A stretch of DNA of 64,000 nt from Blautia sp. Marseille-P3201T (GCF_900120295.1 NZ_LT635470.1:496001-560000); one strand, 5' to 3'. Shown: positions 51,990 through 62,416, counted from the first letter of the stretch. Notes: a model not told the origin generated them from the letters alone. Made by a program: numbers and translations.

Positions 51990-54665
51990 ATGGGAATTTC
52001 GATAAAAGACGTAAATGTTGCATCTATTTCACCGATGATGCAGCACTACGTAAAAACAAAAGAAGAATATAAAGACTGTATCTTATTTTACCGCTTAGGT
52101 GATTTCTATGAAATGTTTTTTGAAGATGCAGAAATCGTGTCCAAGGAGCTGGAGCTTACCTTAACAGGAAAAGATTGCGGTATGTCAGAACGTGCGCCAA
52201 TGTGCGGAATACCCTTTCATGCGGCAGAAGTCTATTTAAACCGCCTAATCAGCAAAGGATATAAAGTAGCCATCTGTGAACAAATGGAAGACCCCAAACA
52301 GACAAAGGGAATTGTGAGAAGAGAGGTTATCCGTGTGGTGACACCGGGAACTACCTTAAACACACAGGCACTTGATGAGACAAAAAATAATTATATTATG
52401 TCTGTGGTATATGTTTCCAACCGATTTGGAATTGCCATTGCCGATATTACCACAGGAGTGTTCATGGTTACGGAAGTAGATGAAATTCGAAAACTGCTGG
52501 ATGAAATTTACAAATTTTCTCCGGCAGAACTTGTGTGCAATGAAGCCTTTACCATGAGCGGCATTGAAATTGACGAGCTGAAAAATCGTTTAAATATTTC
52601 TCTTTCTGCTCTGGATAACTGGTATTTTGATGATGACTTATGTGCCCGTACTTTAAAGGAGCATTTTCATGTGGGAACATTAGAAGGTCTTGGATTGAAG
52701 GATTATAACTGTGCAGTAATTGCAGCAGGCGCCTTATTTACTTATCTTTTGGAAACGCAGAAAAATTCTATGGAACATATGCGTCAGATTACACCGTATA
52801 TTACAGATAAGTACATGCTCATTGACAGTTCCACAAGGCGAAACCTGGAATTGACAGAAACTATGCGGGAAAAAGCCAAAAGAGGCTCTCTTTTGTGGGT
52901 GCTGGATAAAACGAAAACGGCTATGGGCGCACGTATGATGCGTACGTTTATCGAGCAGCCGTTAATTGATGAAGATGAAATTAATGCGCGCTTAGATGCT
53001 GTAGAAGAGATTAACTGTCATGAAATGGACAGAGAAGAAATTAGAGAATATTTAAGTCCTGTTTATGATATGGAACGTTTAATCAGCCGTGTCAGCTATC
53101 AGTCCGCCAATCCAAGAGATTTGATTTCGTTTAAAAGTTCCATTTCCATGATACCGTACATACGTCAGCTTCTGTCCCAGTTCCAGTGTGAGGAACTGCA
53201 AAAAGTATATGAGGAAATGGATGATTTACAGGATTTATATCAGCTTTTGGAAGCATCTATTGTAGACGAACCCCCTCTTGCCATGAAAGAAGGCGGCATT
53301 ATCAAAGAAGGCTATCAGGAGGACATTGACCATTTCCGTGAAGCCAAAACAAAGGGAAAAATGTGGCTTGCTGAACTGGAAGCAGAAGAAAAAGAAAAGA
53401 CAGGTATTCGTACCTTAAAAATTAAATATAACAAGGTATTCGGTTACTATCTGGAAGTCACAAATTCTTTTAAGGACATGGTTCCGGATTACTATACCAG
53501 AAAGCAGACATTGACCAACGCAGAACGTTATATTACACCACGTTTAAAAGAACTGGAAGATATGATTTTAGGAGCGGAAGATAAACTTTATGCATTAGAG
53601 TACGAAGCATTTGTGTCTATTCGAACAAAAATCGCAGCAGAAGTAGAACGTATTCAGAAAACAGCACGAGCCATTGCCAAACTGGATGCCTATGCATCTT
53701 TGGCTCTTGTAGCATCCCGCAATCAGTTTGTCCGTCCGAAAATCAACACCAAAGGTGTTATTGACATTAAAAACGGCAGACATCCTGTAGTAGAAAAAAT
53801 GATTTCCAACGATATGTTTATTCCAAACGATACTTATTTGGATAATGGAAAAAATCGTGTTGCCGTTATTACAGGACCAAACATGGCAGGAAAATCCACT
53901 TATATGCGTCAGTCTGCCCTGATTGTTTTAATGGCGCAGATTGGTTCTTTTGTACCTGCTGAAAAAGCCAATATCGGGATTGTGGACCGTATTTTTACCC
54001 GTGTAGGTGCATCTGATGATTTGGCAAGCGGACAGAGTACCTTCATGGTGGAAATGACAGAAGTTGCCAATATTCTGCGAAATGCCACTTCTAAAAGTCT
54101 TTTAATCTTAGATGAAATCGGCAGGGGAACCAGTACCTTTGACGGACTTTCTATTGCATGGGCAGTGATTGAACATATCAGCAATACCAGAATTTTGGGG
54201 GCAAAAACCTTGTTTGCGACTCATTATCATGAGTTGACAGAATTGGAAGGAAAGCTGGCAGGAGTAAACAATTATTGTATTGCAGTAAAAGAAAGAGGAG
54301 ATGACATTGTCTTTCTTCGAAAAATTGTAAAAGGCGGAGCAGATAAGAGTTATGGTATTCAAGTTGCCAAACTTGCCGGCGTTCCAGATTCTGTCATTGA
54401 AAGAGCAAAAGAACTGGTAGAGGAGCTTGTCAGTGCAGATATTACTACTACGGTAAAGAACATTGCTTCCGAAAATAAAAAACAAAAGACAAAACCTGTC
54501 ATTCATTTTGACGAAGTAGATATGGAACAGATTTCTCTTTTTGATACAGTAAAAGATGACGATGTCATTGAGGAATTAAAGTCCATGCAGTTGGATGAAT
54601 TACGACCGGTAGATGCTTTAAATATTTTATATCGACTTCAAAATAAGCTGAAAAATAGATGGTGA
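51990..54665 (+). CDS. mutS: DNA mismatch repair protein MutS
   Basis: Mismatch recognition ATPase, 891 aa. The N-terminal domain has the mismatch-wedge motif LGDFYEMFFEDA (Phe-x-Glu), followed by the connector, lever (helical) and clamp domains. The ATPase has Walker A GPNMAGKSTYMRQ, the RVGASDDLASGQSTFMVEM switch, LLILDEIGRGTSTFDGLS and FATHYHEL. It starts eight bases after miaB and is followed by mutL seven bases later. Confidence 0.97.
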   Translation: MGISIKDVNVASISPMMQHYVKTKEEYKDCILFYRLGDFYEMFFEDAEIVSKELELTLTGKDCGMSERAPMCGIPFHAAEVYLNRLISKGYKVAICEQMEDPKQTKGIVRREVIRVVTPGTTLNTQALDETKNNYIMSVVYVSNRFGIAIADITTGVFMVTEVDEIRKLLDEIYKFSPAELVCNEAFTMSGIEIDELKNRLNISLSALDNWYFDDDLCARTLKEHFHVGTLEGLGLKDYNCAVIAAGALFTYLLETQKNSMEHMRQITPYITDKYMLIDSSTRRNLELTETMREKAKRGSLLWVLDKTKTAMGARMMRTFIEQPLIDEDEINARLDAVEEINCHEMDREEIREYLSPVYDMERLISRVSYQSANPRDLISFKSSISMIPYIRQLLSQFQCEELQKVYEEMDDLQDLYQLLEASIVDEPPLAMKEGGIIKEGYQEDIDHFREAKTKGKMWLAELEAEEKEKTGIRTLKIKYNKVFGYYLEVTNSFKDMVPDYYTRKQTLTNAERYITPRLKELEDMILGAEDKLYALEYEAFVSIRTKIAAEVERIQKTARAIAKLDAYASLALVASRNQFVRPKINTKGVIDIKNGRHPVVEKMISNDMFIPNDTYLDNGKNRVAVITGPNMAGKSTYMRQSALIVLMAQIGSFVPAEKANIGIVDRIFTRVGASDDLASGQSTFMVEMTEVANILRNATSKSLLILDEIGRGTSTFDGLSIAWAVIEHISNTRILGAKTLFATHYHELTELEGKLAGVNNYCIAVKERGDDIVFLRKIVKGGADKSYGIQVAKLAGVPDSVIERAKELVEELVSADITTTVKNIASENKKQKTKPVIHFDEVDMEQISLFDTVKDDDVIEELKSMQLDELRPVDALNILYRLQNKLKNRW

Positions 54666-54671
54666 TAAGAA

Positions 54672-56582
54672 TTGAGAAAAATTGCAGTTTTAAGTCAGAA
54701 TACAATTGATAAAATTGCTGCGGGAGAGGTGGTGGAAAGACCGGCTTCCGTAGTAAAAGAGCTGGTAGAAAATGCCATTGATGCAGGAGCTACGGCAATT
54801 ACCGTAGAGATTAAGGAAGGTGGCATTTCTTTTATCCGTGTTACCGACAATGGAGGCGGTATTCCAAAGGAACAGGTTCCTCTGGCATTTTTACGCCATG
54901 CAACCAGCAAAATCACACAGGCAGAAGATTTACTCCAGATTACGTCCCTTGGATTTCGAGGAGAAGCTTTATCCAGCATTTCAGCGGTATCACAGATGGA
55001 GGTTATTACAAAAGCGCCGGAGGATTTCATGGGCGTGCGCTATGTGATTGAAGGCGGGCAGGAAAAGGTTCTGGAAGATGTAGGCGCACCAAACGGAACC
55101 ACCATGCTGGTGCGAAATTTGTTTTTTAACACTCCTGCCCGAAAGAAATTTTTGAAAACAGCAATGACAGAAGCGGGATATGTAAGCAGCTATATGGAAC
55201 AGCTTGCATTGTCCCATCATAATATTTCTTTTAAGTATATGGTAAATGGACAGTTGCGCCTGCACACCTCAGGAAATGCCAATTTAAAGGATGTAATTTA
55301 TGGAATTTACGGAAGAGATATTACCAGAGAACTAATCTCAGTACAATACGAAAAAACAGGAATTTCTATTACCGGTTTTATTGGAAAACCTTCTATTGCC
55401 AGAGGAAACCGAAATTTTGAAAATTATTATATCAATGGCAGATATGTAAAAAGTAAGCTCTTAATGAAAGCTATCGAAGAAGCGTATAAGCCTTATATGA
55501 TGCAGCACAAATATCCTTTTGTTTGTTTACAATACGATATTCACGGAGAAGATGTAGATGTCAATGTACATCCTACCAAAATGGAGGTACGGTTTCAAAA
55601 CCAAAGCGCTGTTTACAATGCTACCTATGATTTGATTACAGAAGCCTTGGCAGGGAAAGAAATCATCCCTGAGGTTTCGCTTACACCAAATCCGGCCGCT
55701 GTAAAAAAGCAGCCACAACCAAAAGAGGAAAAAATACCCGTTCCCGAGCCTTTTGAAAAGAACCGGATTGCAGAAGAAAAACCGGTATATGCTCCCATAG
55801 GGCTTCGTCCCGCAAGCGCTGAGCCAAAAACAGAAAGTAAAACAGTACCTATAAGCGTAAGCGCGCCTGTAAAGCCAAAAGAGTCCGAAATACAGACAAA
55901 ACCGGAAGAACAGAAGAAAGAAACTTTCCCACAAGAACAGCCGGAGATTGCAAAAGCAGAACAGCTGGAGCTTTTTGACAATCGACTTTTGTCAAAAGAA
56001 GCCCGTGTTCATCATCGTATCATCGGACAGCTTTTTGATACTTACTGGCTGGTGGAATATGATAATAAATTCTATATTATTGACCAGCATGCTGCTCATG
56101 AAAAGGTATTATATGAACGCTTTTTAAAAGAATTCGCCAATAAAGAAATTATTTCTCAGATGGTGTCACCACCGTCCTTGGTTTCTTTGAATTTACAGGA
56201 AAGTAACCTTTTAAAGGCAAATCTGGAAATTTTCCGTGAGTTTGGATTTGAAATTTCAGAATTCGGCGGTAAAGAATACAGTATTCATGCAGTTCCTGCA
56301 AATATTTATGGAATTTCTGTTCAGGAACTTTTTATACAGATTTTAGACAGTCTGGAGCAGGAACACGTTTCTAAAACGCCGAACATTCTTGCAGAACGAA
56401 TTGCAACGGCAGCATGTAAAGCAGCGGTAAAGGGAAATAACCGACTTTCCGTAAAGGAGGCAGATGCACTGATTGATGAACTTCTCGGTTTGGAAAATCC
56501 ATATAACTGTCCTCACGGAAGACCCACTATTATCTCCATGACAAAATATGAACTGGAGAAAAAGTTTAAACGAATTGTGTAG
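54672..56582 (+). CDS. mutL: DNA mismatch repair protein MutL, endonuclease type
   Basis: A 636-aa GHKL ATPase and latent nickase. N-terminal motifs VVKELVENAIDAGAT, VTDNGGGIPKEQ and TSLGFRGEALSSIS are intact. A Pro/Lys/Glu-rich linker (about residues 335-435) follows. The C-terminal domain contains DQHAAHEKVLYE, a perfect DQHAx2Ex4E metal-site motif, and a late CPHGRP motif, so the protein should nick DNA as in organisms without MutH. The start is TTG at 54672, with only a weak ribosome binding site, suggesting coupling to mutS. Confidence 0.97.
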   Translation: MRKIAVLSQNTIDKIAAGEVVERPASVVKELVENAIDAGATAITVEIKEGGISFIRVTDNGGGIPKEQVPLAFLRHATSKITQAEDLLQITSLGFRGEALSSISAVSQMEVITKAPEDFMGVRYVIEGGQEKVLEDVGAPNGTTMLVRNLFFNTPARKKFLKTAMTEAGYVSSYMEQLALSHHNISFKYMVNGQLRLHTSGNANLKDVIYGIYGRDITRELISVQYEKTGISITGFIGKPSIARGNRNFENYYINGRYVKSKLLMKAIEEAYKPYMMQHKYPFVCLQYDIHGEDVDVNVHPTKMEVRFQNQSAVYNATYDLITEALAGKEIIPEVSLTPNPAAVKKQPQPKEEKIPVPEPFEKNRIAEEKPVYAPIGLRPASAEPKTESKTVPISVSAPVKPKESEIQTKPEEQKKETFPQEQPEIAKAEQLELFDNRLLSKEARVHHRIIGQLFDTYWLVEYDNKFYIIDQHAAHEKVLYERFLKEFANKEIISQMVSPPSLVSLNLQESNLLKANLEIFREFGFEISEFGGKEYSIHAVPANIYGISVQELFIQILDSLEQEHVSKTPNILAERIATAACKAAVKGNNRLSVKEADALIDELLGLENPYNCPHGRPTIISMTKYELEKKFKRIV

Positions 56583-56591
56583 GTGAAAATT

Positions 56592-57548
56592 TTGAAAAAA
56601 CCTTTAATTATCTTAACAGGTCCTACAGCAGTAGGAAAAACAAAACTCTCGATTGCACTTGCAAAAGCAGTAAACGGAGAAATTATTTCTGCAGACTCCA
56701 TGCAGGTGTATAAACATATGGATATTGGTTCTGCGAAAATTAAAAAAGAAGAAATGTGTGGTGTTACCCACCATCTAATAGATGTGCTAGAGCCTGACGA
56801 AGAATTTCACGTAGTACGGTTTCAAGAAATGGCAAAACAGGCTATGGAAGAAATCTATGCAAAGGGAAAAGTTCCCATTCTTGCCGGAGGTACAGGCTTT
56901 TATATTCAGGCAGTGGTAAAAGATATTGATTTTTCAAAAGAAACTGAAAAATCACCAATAAGAGAAGAGCTGGAAAAACTGGCAGAAGAAAAAGGCTGTG
57001 AATATCTCCACGAAAAGCTACAGCAGATTGATCCGAAATCAGCAGAGAAAATTCATGCAAACAATGTAAAAAGAGTCATTCGGGCATTGGAGTATTTTGA
57101 GCTTACGGGAAAACCGATTTCTGCTCATAACGAAGAAGAGTCTTTAAAACAGTCTCCTTACAATGTGGCATATTTTGTTTTAAATGATATCCGCGAAAAG
57201 CTGTATGAAAGAATTGATGCCCGTGTAGATGTAATGCTGCAGGAAGGATTAGTTCAAGAAGTTTCTATGCTTGCAAAGAAAGGCTATACAAAAAATATGG
57301 TTTCCATGCAAGGATTAGGTTATAAAGAGATTTTATCTTATCTGGAAGGGGACTGTACTTTAGATGAGGCCGTTTACATTTTGAAACGAGATACTCGCCA
57401 TTTTGCCAAACGACAGCTTACCTGGTTTAAGAGAGAACAAGATGTTATCTGGGTGAATAAACAGGATTTCCATTATGAGGAAAATCAGATTTTAAATTAT
57501 ATATTAGAAAACTGTGAGAAAAGAGGAATATTATCATGCAGGAAATGA
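56592..57548 (+). CDS. miaA: tRNA dimethylallyltransferase
   Basis: Adds the isopentenyl group to A37 of UNN-reading tRNAs, the substrate of MiaB. The 318-aa protein begins MKKPLIILTGPTAVGKT (P-loop G10-T17), with SADSMQVYKHMDIGSAK and KRDTRHFAKRQLTWFKRE. The TTG at 56592 is preferred because AGGTGA lies five bases upstream; a GTG at 56583 is the alternative. Its 3' end overlaps the next gene by 13 bases. Confidence 0.96.
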   Translation: MKKPLIILTGPTAVGKTKLSIALAKAVNGEIISADSMQVYKHMDIGSAKIKKEEMCGVTHHLIDVLEPDEEFHVVRFQEMAKQAMEEIYAKGKVPILAGGTGFYIQAVVKDIDFSKETEKSPIREELEKLAEEKGCEYLHEKLQQIDPKSAEKIHANNVKRVIRALEYFELTGKPISAHNEEESLKQSPYNVAYFVLNDIREKLYERIDARVDVMLQEGLVQEVSMLAKKGYTKNMVSMQGLGYKEILSYLEGDCTLDEAVYILKRDTRHFAKRQLTWFKREQDVIWVNKQDFHYEENQILNYILENCEKRGILSCRK

Positions 57549-58828
57549 AAGAAATATACAGCGATTTAGGCATTAGCTCTCAAGTACTTGCCTTTGGAAA
57601 TAAAATAGAAGCAGAATTAAAGGAACGTTTTCAGGAAATTGATGAAAATGCAGAATATAATCAATTAAAAGTCCTTCATGCTATGCAGAAAAATAAAGTA
57701 AGTGAAGGCTGTCTTTATTCCTCTACCGGTTATGGTTACAATGATTTAGGCCGTGACACTTTAGAAGAAGTTTATGCAGCTGCTTTTCATACGGAAGCAG
57801 CCTTAGTGCGTCCTTTAATTGCCTGCGGTACTCACGCATTATCTGTAGCTCTTGCAGGAAATTTAAGACCGGGAGACGAGCTTCTTTCTCCTGTAGGAAA
57901 ACCTTACGATACTTTAGAGGAAGTTATCGGTATTCGTCAATCCAAAGGTTCTCTGGCTGAATATGGCATTACTTACCGTCAGGTAGAGCTTTTAGAAGAT
58001 GGAAGTTTTGATTATGAAGGAATTCGAAATGCTATTACAGATAAAACAAAAATGGTAGAAATTCAGCGTTCTAAGGGATATCTTACACGTCCTACTTTTT
58101 CCGTTGCACAAATTGGCGAACTGATTTCTTTTATCAAAGGCATTAAACCGGATATCATCTGTATGGTAGATAACTGTTATGGTGAATTTGTAGAAAAAAT
58201 AGAACCAAGTGATGTGGGTGCTGATTTAATCGTTGGTTCACTTATTAAAAATCCAGGCGGCGGTCTTGCACCAATTGGCGGATATATTGCAGGAAAAAAA
58301 GAATATGTAGATAATGCAGCCTATCGCCTTACCTGCCCCGGACTTGGTAAAGAAGTAGGAGCTACTCTTGGAGTAAATCCATCCTTTTATCAGGGATTTT
58401 TCCTTGCGCCTACCGTTACTGCCGGTGCATTAAAGGGAGCAATTTTTGCTGCAAATATTTACGAGCGTCTGGGATTTTCTGTCACACCAAATAGTACAGA
58501 AAGCCGTCATGACATTATTCAGGCAGTTACTTTTGGTACACCGGAAGGTGTGATTGAATTTTGCAAAGGCATTCAGGCAGCTGCGCCTGTAGATAGTTAT
58601 GTAGAACCAGAACCATGGGCAATGCCCGGCTATGACAGTGATGTAATTATGGCAGCCGGAGCTTTTGTACAGGGTTCTTCCATTGAACTTTCTGCTGACG
58701 GACCGATTAAACCACCTTATACCGTATATTTCCAGGGTGGTCTTACCTGGTATCATGCAAAATTAGGTATCTTAATGTCTTTGCAGAAGCTTGCAGATAA
58801 AAATCTGGTTACAATACCACAGGAGTAA
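57536..58828 (+). CDS. PLP-dependent methionine gamma-lyase family (aluminium-resistance-type) protein
   Basis: A 430-aa PLP enzyme of the Cys/Met-metabolism-like fold known as aluminium resistance protein. The likely Schiff-base lysine is K238 in VGSLIKNPGGGLAPIGGYIA; CGTHALSVALAGNLRPGDEL is the cofactor-binding region. In Firmicutes it commonly follows miaA or hfq. The substrate is unproven; the lyase name is family transfer. Confidence 0.9.
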   Translation: MQEMKEIYSDLGISSQVLAFGNKIEAELKERFQEIDENAEYNQLKVLHAMQKNKVSEGCLYSSTGYGYNDLGRDTLEEVYAAAFHTEAALVRPLIACGTHALSVALAGNLRPGDELLSPVGKPYDTLEEVIGIRQSKGSLAEYGITYRQVELLEDGSFDYEGIRNAITDKTKMVEIQRSKGYLTRPTFSVAQIGELISFIKGIKPDIICMVDNCYGEFVEKIEPSDVGADLIVGSLIKNPGGGLAPIGGYIAGKKEYVDNAAYRLTCPGLGKEVGATLGVNPSFYQGFFLAPTVTAGALKGAIFAANIYERLGFSVTPNSTESRHDIIQAVTFGTPEGVIEFCKGIQAAAPVDSYVEPEPWAMPGYDSDVIMAAGAFVQGSSIELSADGPIKPPYTVYFQGGLTWYHAKLGILMSLQKLADKNLVTIPQE

Positions 58829-58831
58829 ACT

Positions 58832-60034
58832 ATGGAAAAAAAGAAGGTCTGTATTGTAGGCGGCGGAGCTGCCGGTATGATTGCTGCTATTATGGCAGCC
58901 AGAAATCATGCAACTGTCACTGTTTTAGAACATAATGAAAAAACCGGGAAAAAGCTGCTGGCAACGGGCAATGGACGTTGTAATCTCACAAATGAAAAAC
59001 AGGAAAAAGGATGTTATCACAGCGAACATCCTGATATTCTCTGGGATGTACTGCAAAACTTTTCTTTCCAACAGACACTGAATTTTTTTAAAGAAATTGG
59101 CATTTATCCTGTTTCAAAAAATGGATATTTTTATCCTTCCAGCATGCAGGCATCCAGTGTACAAGAATTATTGGAAATGGAAGCTCGTTTTTTAAAGGTA
59201 AAAATAAAATGCAAAGAACATGTAAAAGAAATTAAAGTATCAGGTGATGCAATAGAAGGCTCGCGTTTTTCAGTAGTGACAGAAACATGGCAATATCCTG
59301 CTGATGCCGTTATTCTTGCCTGTGGATCCTGTGCTTCGGAAATTGACGGAGCTGACGGAAGTGGATATACTTTGGCTAAACAGTTGGGATTAAAAGTGAT
59401 AAATCCACTTCCTGCTTTAGTTCCGCTAAAAGGAAAAGGAAATTACTTTTCAAAGTGGAGCGGCACTCGGATTTATGGAAAAATACACTTACAGTCCTGT
59501 AATAAAATTATGCAGACAGAAGAGGGAGAATTGCAGCTTACCGACTATGGTGTTTCCGGTATTCCGGTATTTCAGCTCAGTGGTCTGGCAGCTCAGTTGC
59601 TTCATAATCAACATTCGGTTATTTTGAATATAGACTTTTTGCCTGACTTTACAAAAAAAGAATTGGAAGACCTTCTTCAAAAAAGAAAAGAGCTCTGCCC
59701 ATATAAAACAACAAAAGAACTTTGTATTGGTCTGCTCCCGAAAAAGCTGATTGAGGTTTTAGTAATTAAAAACATGGAGCTTTCAGAGCTGACAGAGAAA
59801 ATTAAATCTTTTCCTCTGGAAATTGTGGGAACAAAACCCTTTTCCAATGCACAAGTATGTCAGGGTGGTGTATCTTTAGAAGAAATTTCTTCAGAAACCA
59901 TGGAATGTAAAAAAATCCCCGGTTTATATCTGGCAGGAGAACTATTAGATGCAGATGGTATTTGCGGAGGTTATAATCTCCAGTGGGCATGGTCCAGCGG
60001 CGCTTGCGCAGGAAAGGAGGCTGCTTTATGGTAA
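58832..60034 (+). CDS. BaiN/RdsA (HI0933-like) flavoprotein
   Basis: A 400-aa NAD(P)/FAD-dependent oxidoreductase: FAD-binding CIVGGGAAGMIAAIMAARNH, KLLATGNGRCNLTN and the C-terminal GLYLAGELLDADGICGGYN. The family includes BaiN, implicated in bile-acid 7-dehydroxylation in some clostridia, and RdsA-type proteins of other roles; membership alone does not imply bile-acid activity. It overlaps the following flavoprotein by 7 bases. Confidence 0.9.
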   Translation: MEKKKVCIVGGGAAGMIAAIMAARNHATVTVLEHNEKTGKKLLATGNGRCNLTNEKQEKGCYHSEHPDILWDVLQNFSFQQTLNFFKEIGIYPVSKNGYFYPSSMQASSVQELLEMEARFLKVKIKCKEHVKEIKVSGDAIEGSRFSVVTETWQYPADAVILACGSCASEIDGADGSGYTLAKQLGLKVINPLPALVPLKGKGNYFSKWSGTRIYGKIHLQSCNKIMQTEEGELQLTDYGVSGIPVFQLSGLAAQLLHNQHSVILNIDFLPDFTKKELEDLLQKRKELCPYKTTKELCIGLLPKKLIEVLVIKNMELSELTEKIKSFPLEIVGTKPFSNAQVCQGGVSLEEISSETMECKKIPGLYLAGELLDADGICGGYNLQWAWSSGACAGKEAALW

Positions 60035-61617
60035 AAATTCAACAGATAAAACTTCCTGTTTCTCATACAAAAGAGGATTTGGAAAATAAAATCAAAAAGC
60101 TTTTAAAAATTTCTTCCAGTGATTTAATTTCCTGGACAATTCGCCGTCAGTCTTTAGATGCAAGGAAGAAACCAGAGCTTTTCTTTGTTTATACCATTGA
60201 AGCAGAAGTAAAAAAAGAAAAGCAGATTTTAAAAAGAGTAAACAATAAAAATATTATGTCAACAACTCCTGTGAAATTTTCATATTTGAAAACAGGCAAT
60301 ACTGTTTCTCAAAGACCTGTGATTGTGGGTAGCGGTCCTGCAGGGCTTTTTTGTGCTTATTATCTGATACAGGCAGGTTTAAAGCCTCTGATTATCGAGA
60401 GGGGAGAAGCTGTAGAAAATCGTTTAAAAACCGTAGAAAAATTTTGGAATACAGGAACTTTAAATACAGAGTCCAATGTGCAATTTGGAGAAGGGGGAGC
60501 CGGAACCTTTTCAGACGGAAAATTAAATACCCTGGTAAAAGATACAAAAGGACGTAATCAGGAAGTTTTAAAAATCTTTGTGAAATTTGGAGCGCCTGAA
60601 GAAATCCTCTATCAGCAAAAACCTCATTTAGGAACAGATGCATTAGTTGGTATTGTAAAAAATATGCGAAATTATATTAAGGATGCCGGTGGAGAGTTCC
60701 TTTTTTCTACTAAAATGACAGATATTCACATTAAAAATAAAGAAGTAAAGGCAATTACTGTTAATGAAACAGAAAAATTGGAAACAGATTGCTTAGTTCT
60801 GGCTATCGGACACAGTGCCAGAGATACTTTTGCCTTACTAAAAGATAAAAAACTACCTATGGAGGCGAAGGCCTTTGCAGTAGGACTGCGCGCAGAACAT
60901 CCACAAACCATGATTAATTTATACCAATACGGTGAAGAAAAATCCCAGTATCTTGGGGCTGCATCTTATAAGCTTACACATAAGTGTAAAAACAATCGAG
61001 GTGTTTATAGTTTTTGTATGTGTCCCGGCGGGTTTGTAGTTAATGCTTCTTCTGAAGAGAAAAAATTGGCTGTAAATGGCATGAGTTATCAAGATCGAGG
61101 TTCTGATAATGCCAACAGTGCTTTAATTGTTACAGTCACACCAGAAGATTTCCCGGGAACAGATGTGCTTCGTGGCATGGAATTTCAAAGAAAACTGGAA
61201 GAAAAAGCTTATGAACTTGGAAATGGAAACATCCCCCTTCAGTTGTATGGTGACTTTGTGGAAAACAAAACGTCAAAAACTTTTGGCAGTATCCTTCCAT
61301 GTATGAAAGGTGGTTATTCTTTTGCTAATCTAAGAACATTACTTCCGGAAGAATTGAATACTGCACTGATAGAAGGAATTGAGGCCTTTGAAAAGACAAT
61401 TCCCGGGTTTTCCAGAGCAGATACCATCTTAAGCGGAATTGAAAGCAGAACTTCTTCTCCTATACGAATTGTTCGAAATGAAGCATTTGAGTCTGAAATT
61501 CATGGAATTTATCCTTGCGGAGAAGGTGCCGGTTATGCCGGAGGCATCACGTCTGCTGCCATGGATGGCTTAAAAGTAGGAGAGGCAATTATGAAAAAAA
61601 TCATAAATTTTTCTTAA
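60028..61617 (+). CDS. FAD-dependent dehydrogenase (COG2509 type)
   Basis: A 529-aa flavoprotein. An N-terminal basic domain (residues 1-95; IKKLLKISSSDLISWTIRRQ) precedes the FAD site VIVGSGPAGLFCAYYLIQAG. Then come NVQFGEGGAGTFSDGKLNT and the C-terminal YPCGEGAGYAGGITSAAMDG, typical of COG2509. The substrate is unknown. The ATG at 60028 follows AAGGAGG by seven bases; an upstream ATG would overlap the previous gene further. Confidence 0.9.
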   Translation: MVKIQQIKLPVSHTKEDLENKIKKLLKISSSDLISWTIRRQSLDARKKPELFFVYTIEAEVKKEKQILKRVNNKNIMSTTPVKFSYLKTGNTVSQRPVIVGSGPAGLFCAYYLIQAGLKPLIIERGEAVENRLKTVEKFWNTGTLNTESNVQFGEGGAGTFSDGKLNTLVKDTKGRNQEVLKIFVKFGAPEEILYQQKPHLGTDALVGIVKNMRNYIKDAGGEFLFSTKMTDIHIKNKEVKAITVNETEKLETDCLVLAIGHSARDTFALLKDKKLPMEAKAFAVGLRAEHPQTMINLYQYGEEKSQYLGAASYKLTHKCKNNRGVYSFCMCPGGFVVNASSEEKKLAVNGMSYQDRGSDNANSALIVTVTPEDFPGTDVLRGMEFQRKLEEKAYELGNGNIPLQLYGDFVENKTSKTFGSILPCMKGGYSFANLRTLLPEELNTALIEGIEAFEKTIPGFSRADTILSGIESRTSSPIRIVRNEAFESEIHGIYPCGEGAGYAGGITSAAMDGLKVGEAIMKKIINFS

Positions 61618-61621
61618 GACG

Positions 61622-61650
61622 TATACATCGTTTTTAATCTGTGCTACAAT
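61622..61650 (+). promoter_or_regulatory. Probable promoter of radC-mreBC
   Basis: TATACA (61622-61627), a 17-base spacer and TACAAT (61645-61650). The following leader contains a hairpin with arms TTGTTATAGC (61656-61665) and GC-TATAACAA (61679-61689, one bulge) and with GGAG in the loop. Confidence 0.5.
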
Positions 61651-61692
61651 GAAAATTGTTATAGCCAACTGCCGGAGAGCTTATAACAAAGA

Positions 61693-62388
61693 ATGACAAA
61701 ATATACAACAATCCATGAAATGCCTGAAGAAGACAGACCTTATGAAAAGTGTCTTCGTCTGGGCGCAGAATGCTTAACGGACAGCGAACTTTTAGCAGTT
61801 CTTTTAAGAACTGGTACAAAAGGCAGCCCTTCCGTAGAAATGGCAGAAGCAGTTTTACGGCTTTCCAAAGACAGGGAAGGACTTTTAGGACTGCATCATT
61901 TAAGCCTTACGCAATTGCAGGGGGTAAAAGGAATTGGAAAAGTAAAAGCAATACAAATTAAATGTATCGGAGAGCTTTCCAAGAGAATTGCTACGGCAAC
62001 TGCAAAAAAAGGGCTTTCTTTTCAGCATCCCGCAAGTATTGCAGATTATTATATGGAACAGCTTCGTCATGAAGAACAAGAACTTTTAATCTGTATGATG
62101 CTGGATACGAAAAATCATTTATTAGGAGATGAAATGATTTTTAAAGGAACGGTTAATAGTTCTCTAGCCAATCCCAGAGAGATTTTTCTCTCTGCTGTTT
62201 CTTACCATGCAGTGGGAATTCTCTTAGTACATAACCATCCCAGCGGAGATTGTACACCCAGTGAGGCAGACATTTCTTTTACCCAGAGAATAAAAGAAGC
62301 TGGTGAATTATTGGGAATTCCTTTACTGGATCATATTATTATTGGGGACTGCAAATATTTAAGCTTTCGTGAACAGGGGATTTTTTAA
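61693..62388 (+). CDS. radC: RadC-family JAB-domain protein
   Basis: A 231-aa protein with N-terminal helix-hairpin-helix (LTQLQGVKGIGKVKAIQI) and a C-terminal JAMM metalloprotease-like domain (LLVHNHPSGDCTPSEADI). The DNA-repair name is historical and its role is unproven. radC upstream of mreBC is a classic bacterial arrangement. The ATG at 61693 lacks a close ribosome binding site; the nearest GGAG is 15 bases away, in a leader hairpin loop. Confidence 0.93.
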   Translation: MTKYTTIHEMPEEDRPYEKCLRLGAECLTDSELLAVLLRTGTKGSPSVEMAEAVLRLSKDREGLLGLHHLSLTQLQGVKGIGKVKAIQIKCIGELSKRIATATAKKGLSFQHPASIADYYMEQLRHEEQELLICMMLDTKNHLLGDEMIFKGTVNSSLANPREIFLSAVSYHAVGILLVHNHPSGDCTPSEADISFTQRIKEAGELLGIPLLDHIIIGDCKYLSFREQGIF

Positions 62389-62416
62389 ATGTTAAAAGAT
62401 AAAGGGGAGCATTCAA

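Noticed and set aside
58832-60034. Bile-acid 7-dehydroxylation gene (BaiN)
   Set aside because: Family membership only; no other bai genes are present and HI0933-like flavoproteins are widespread.
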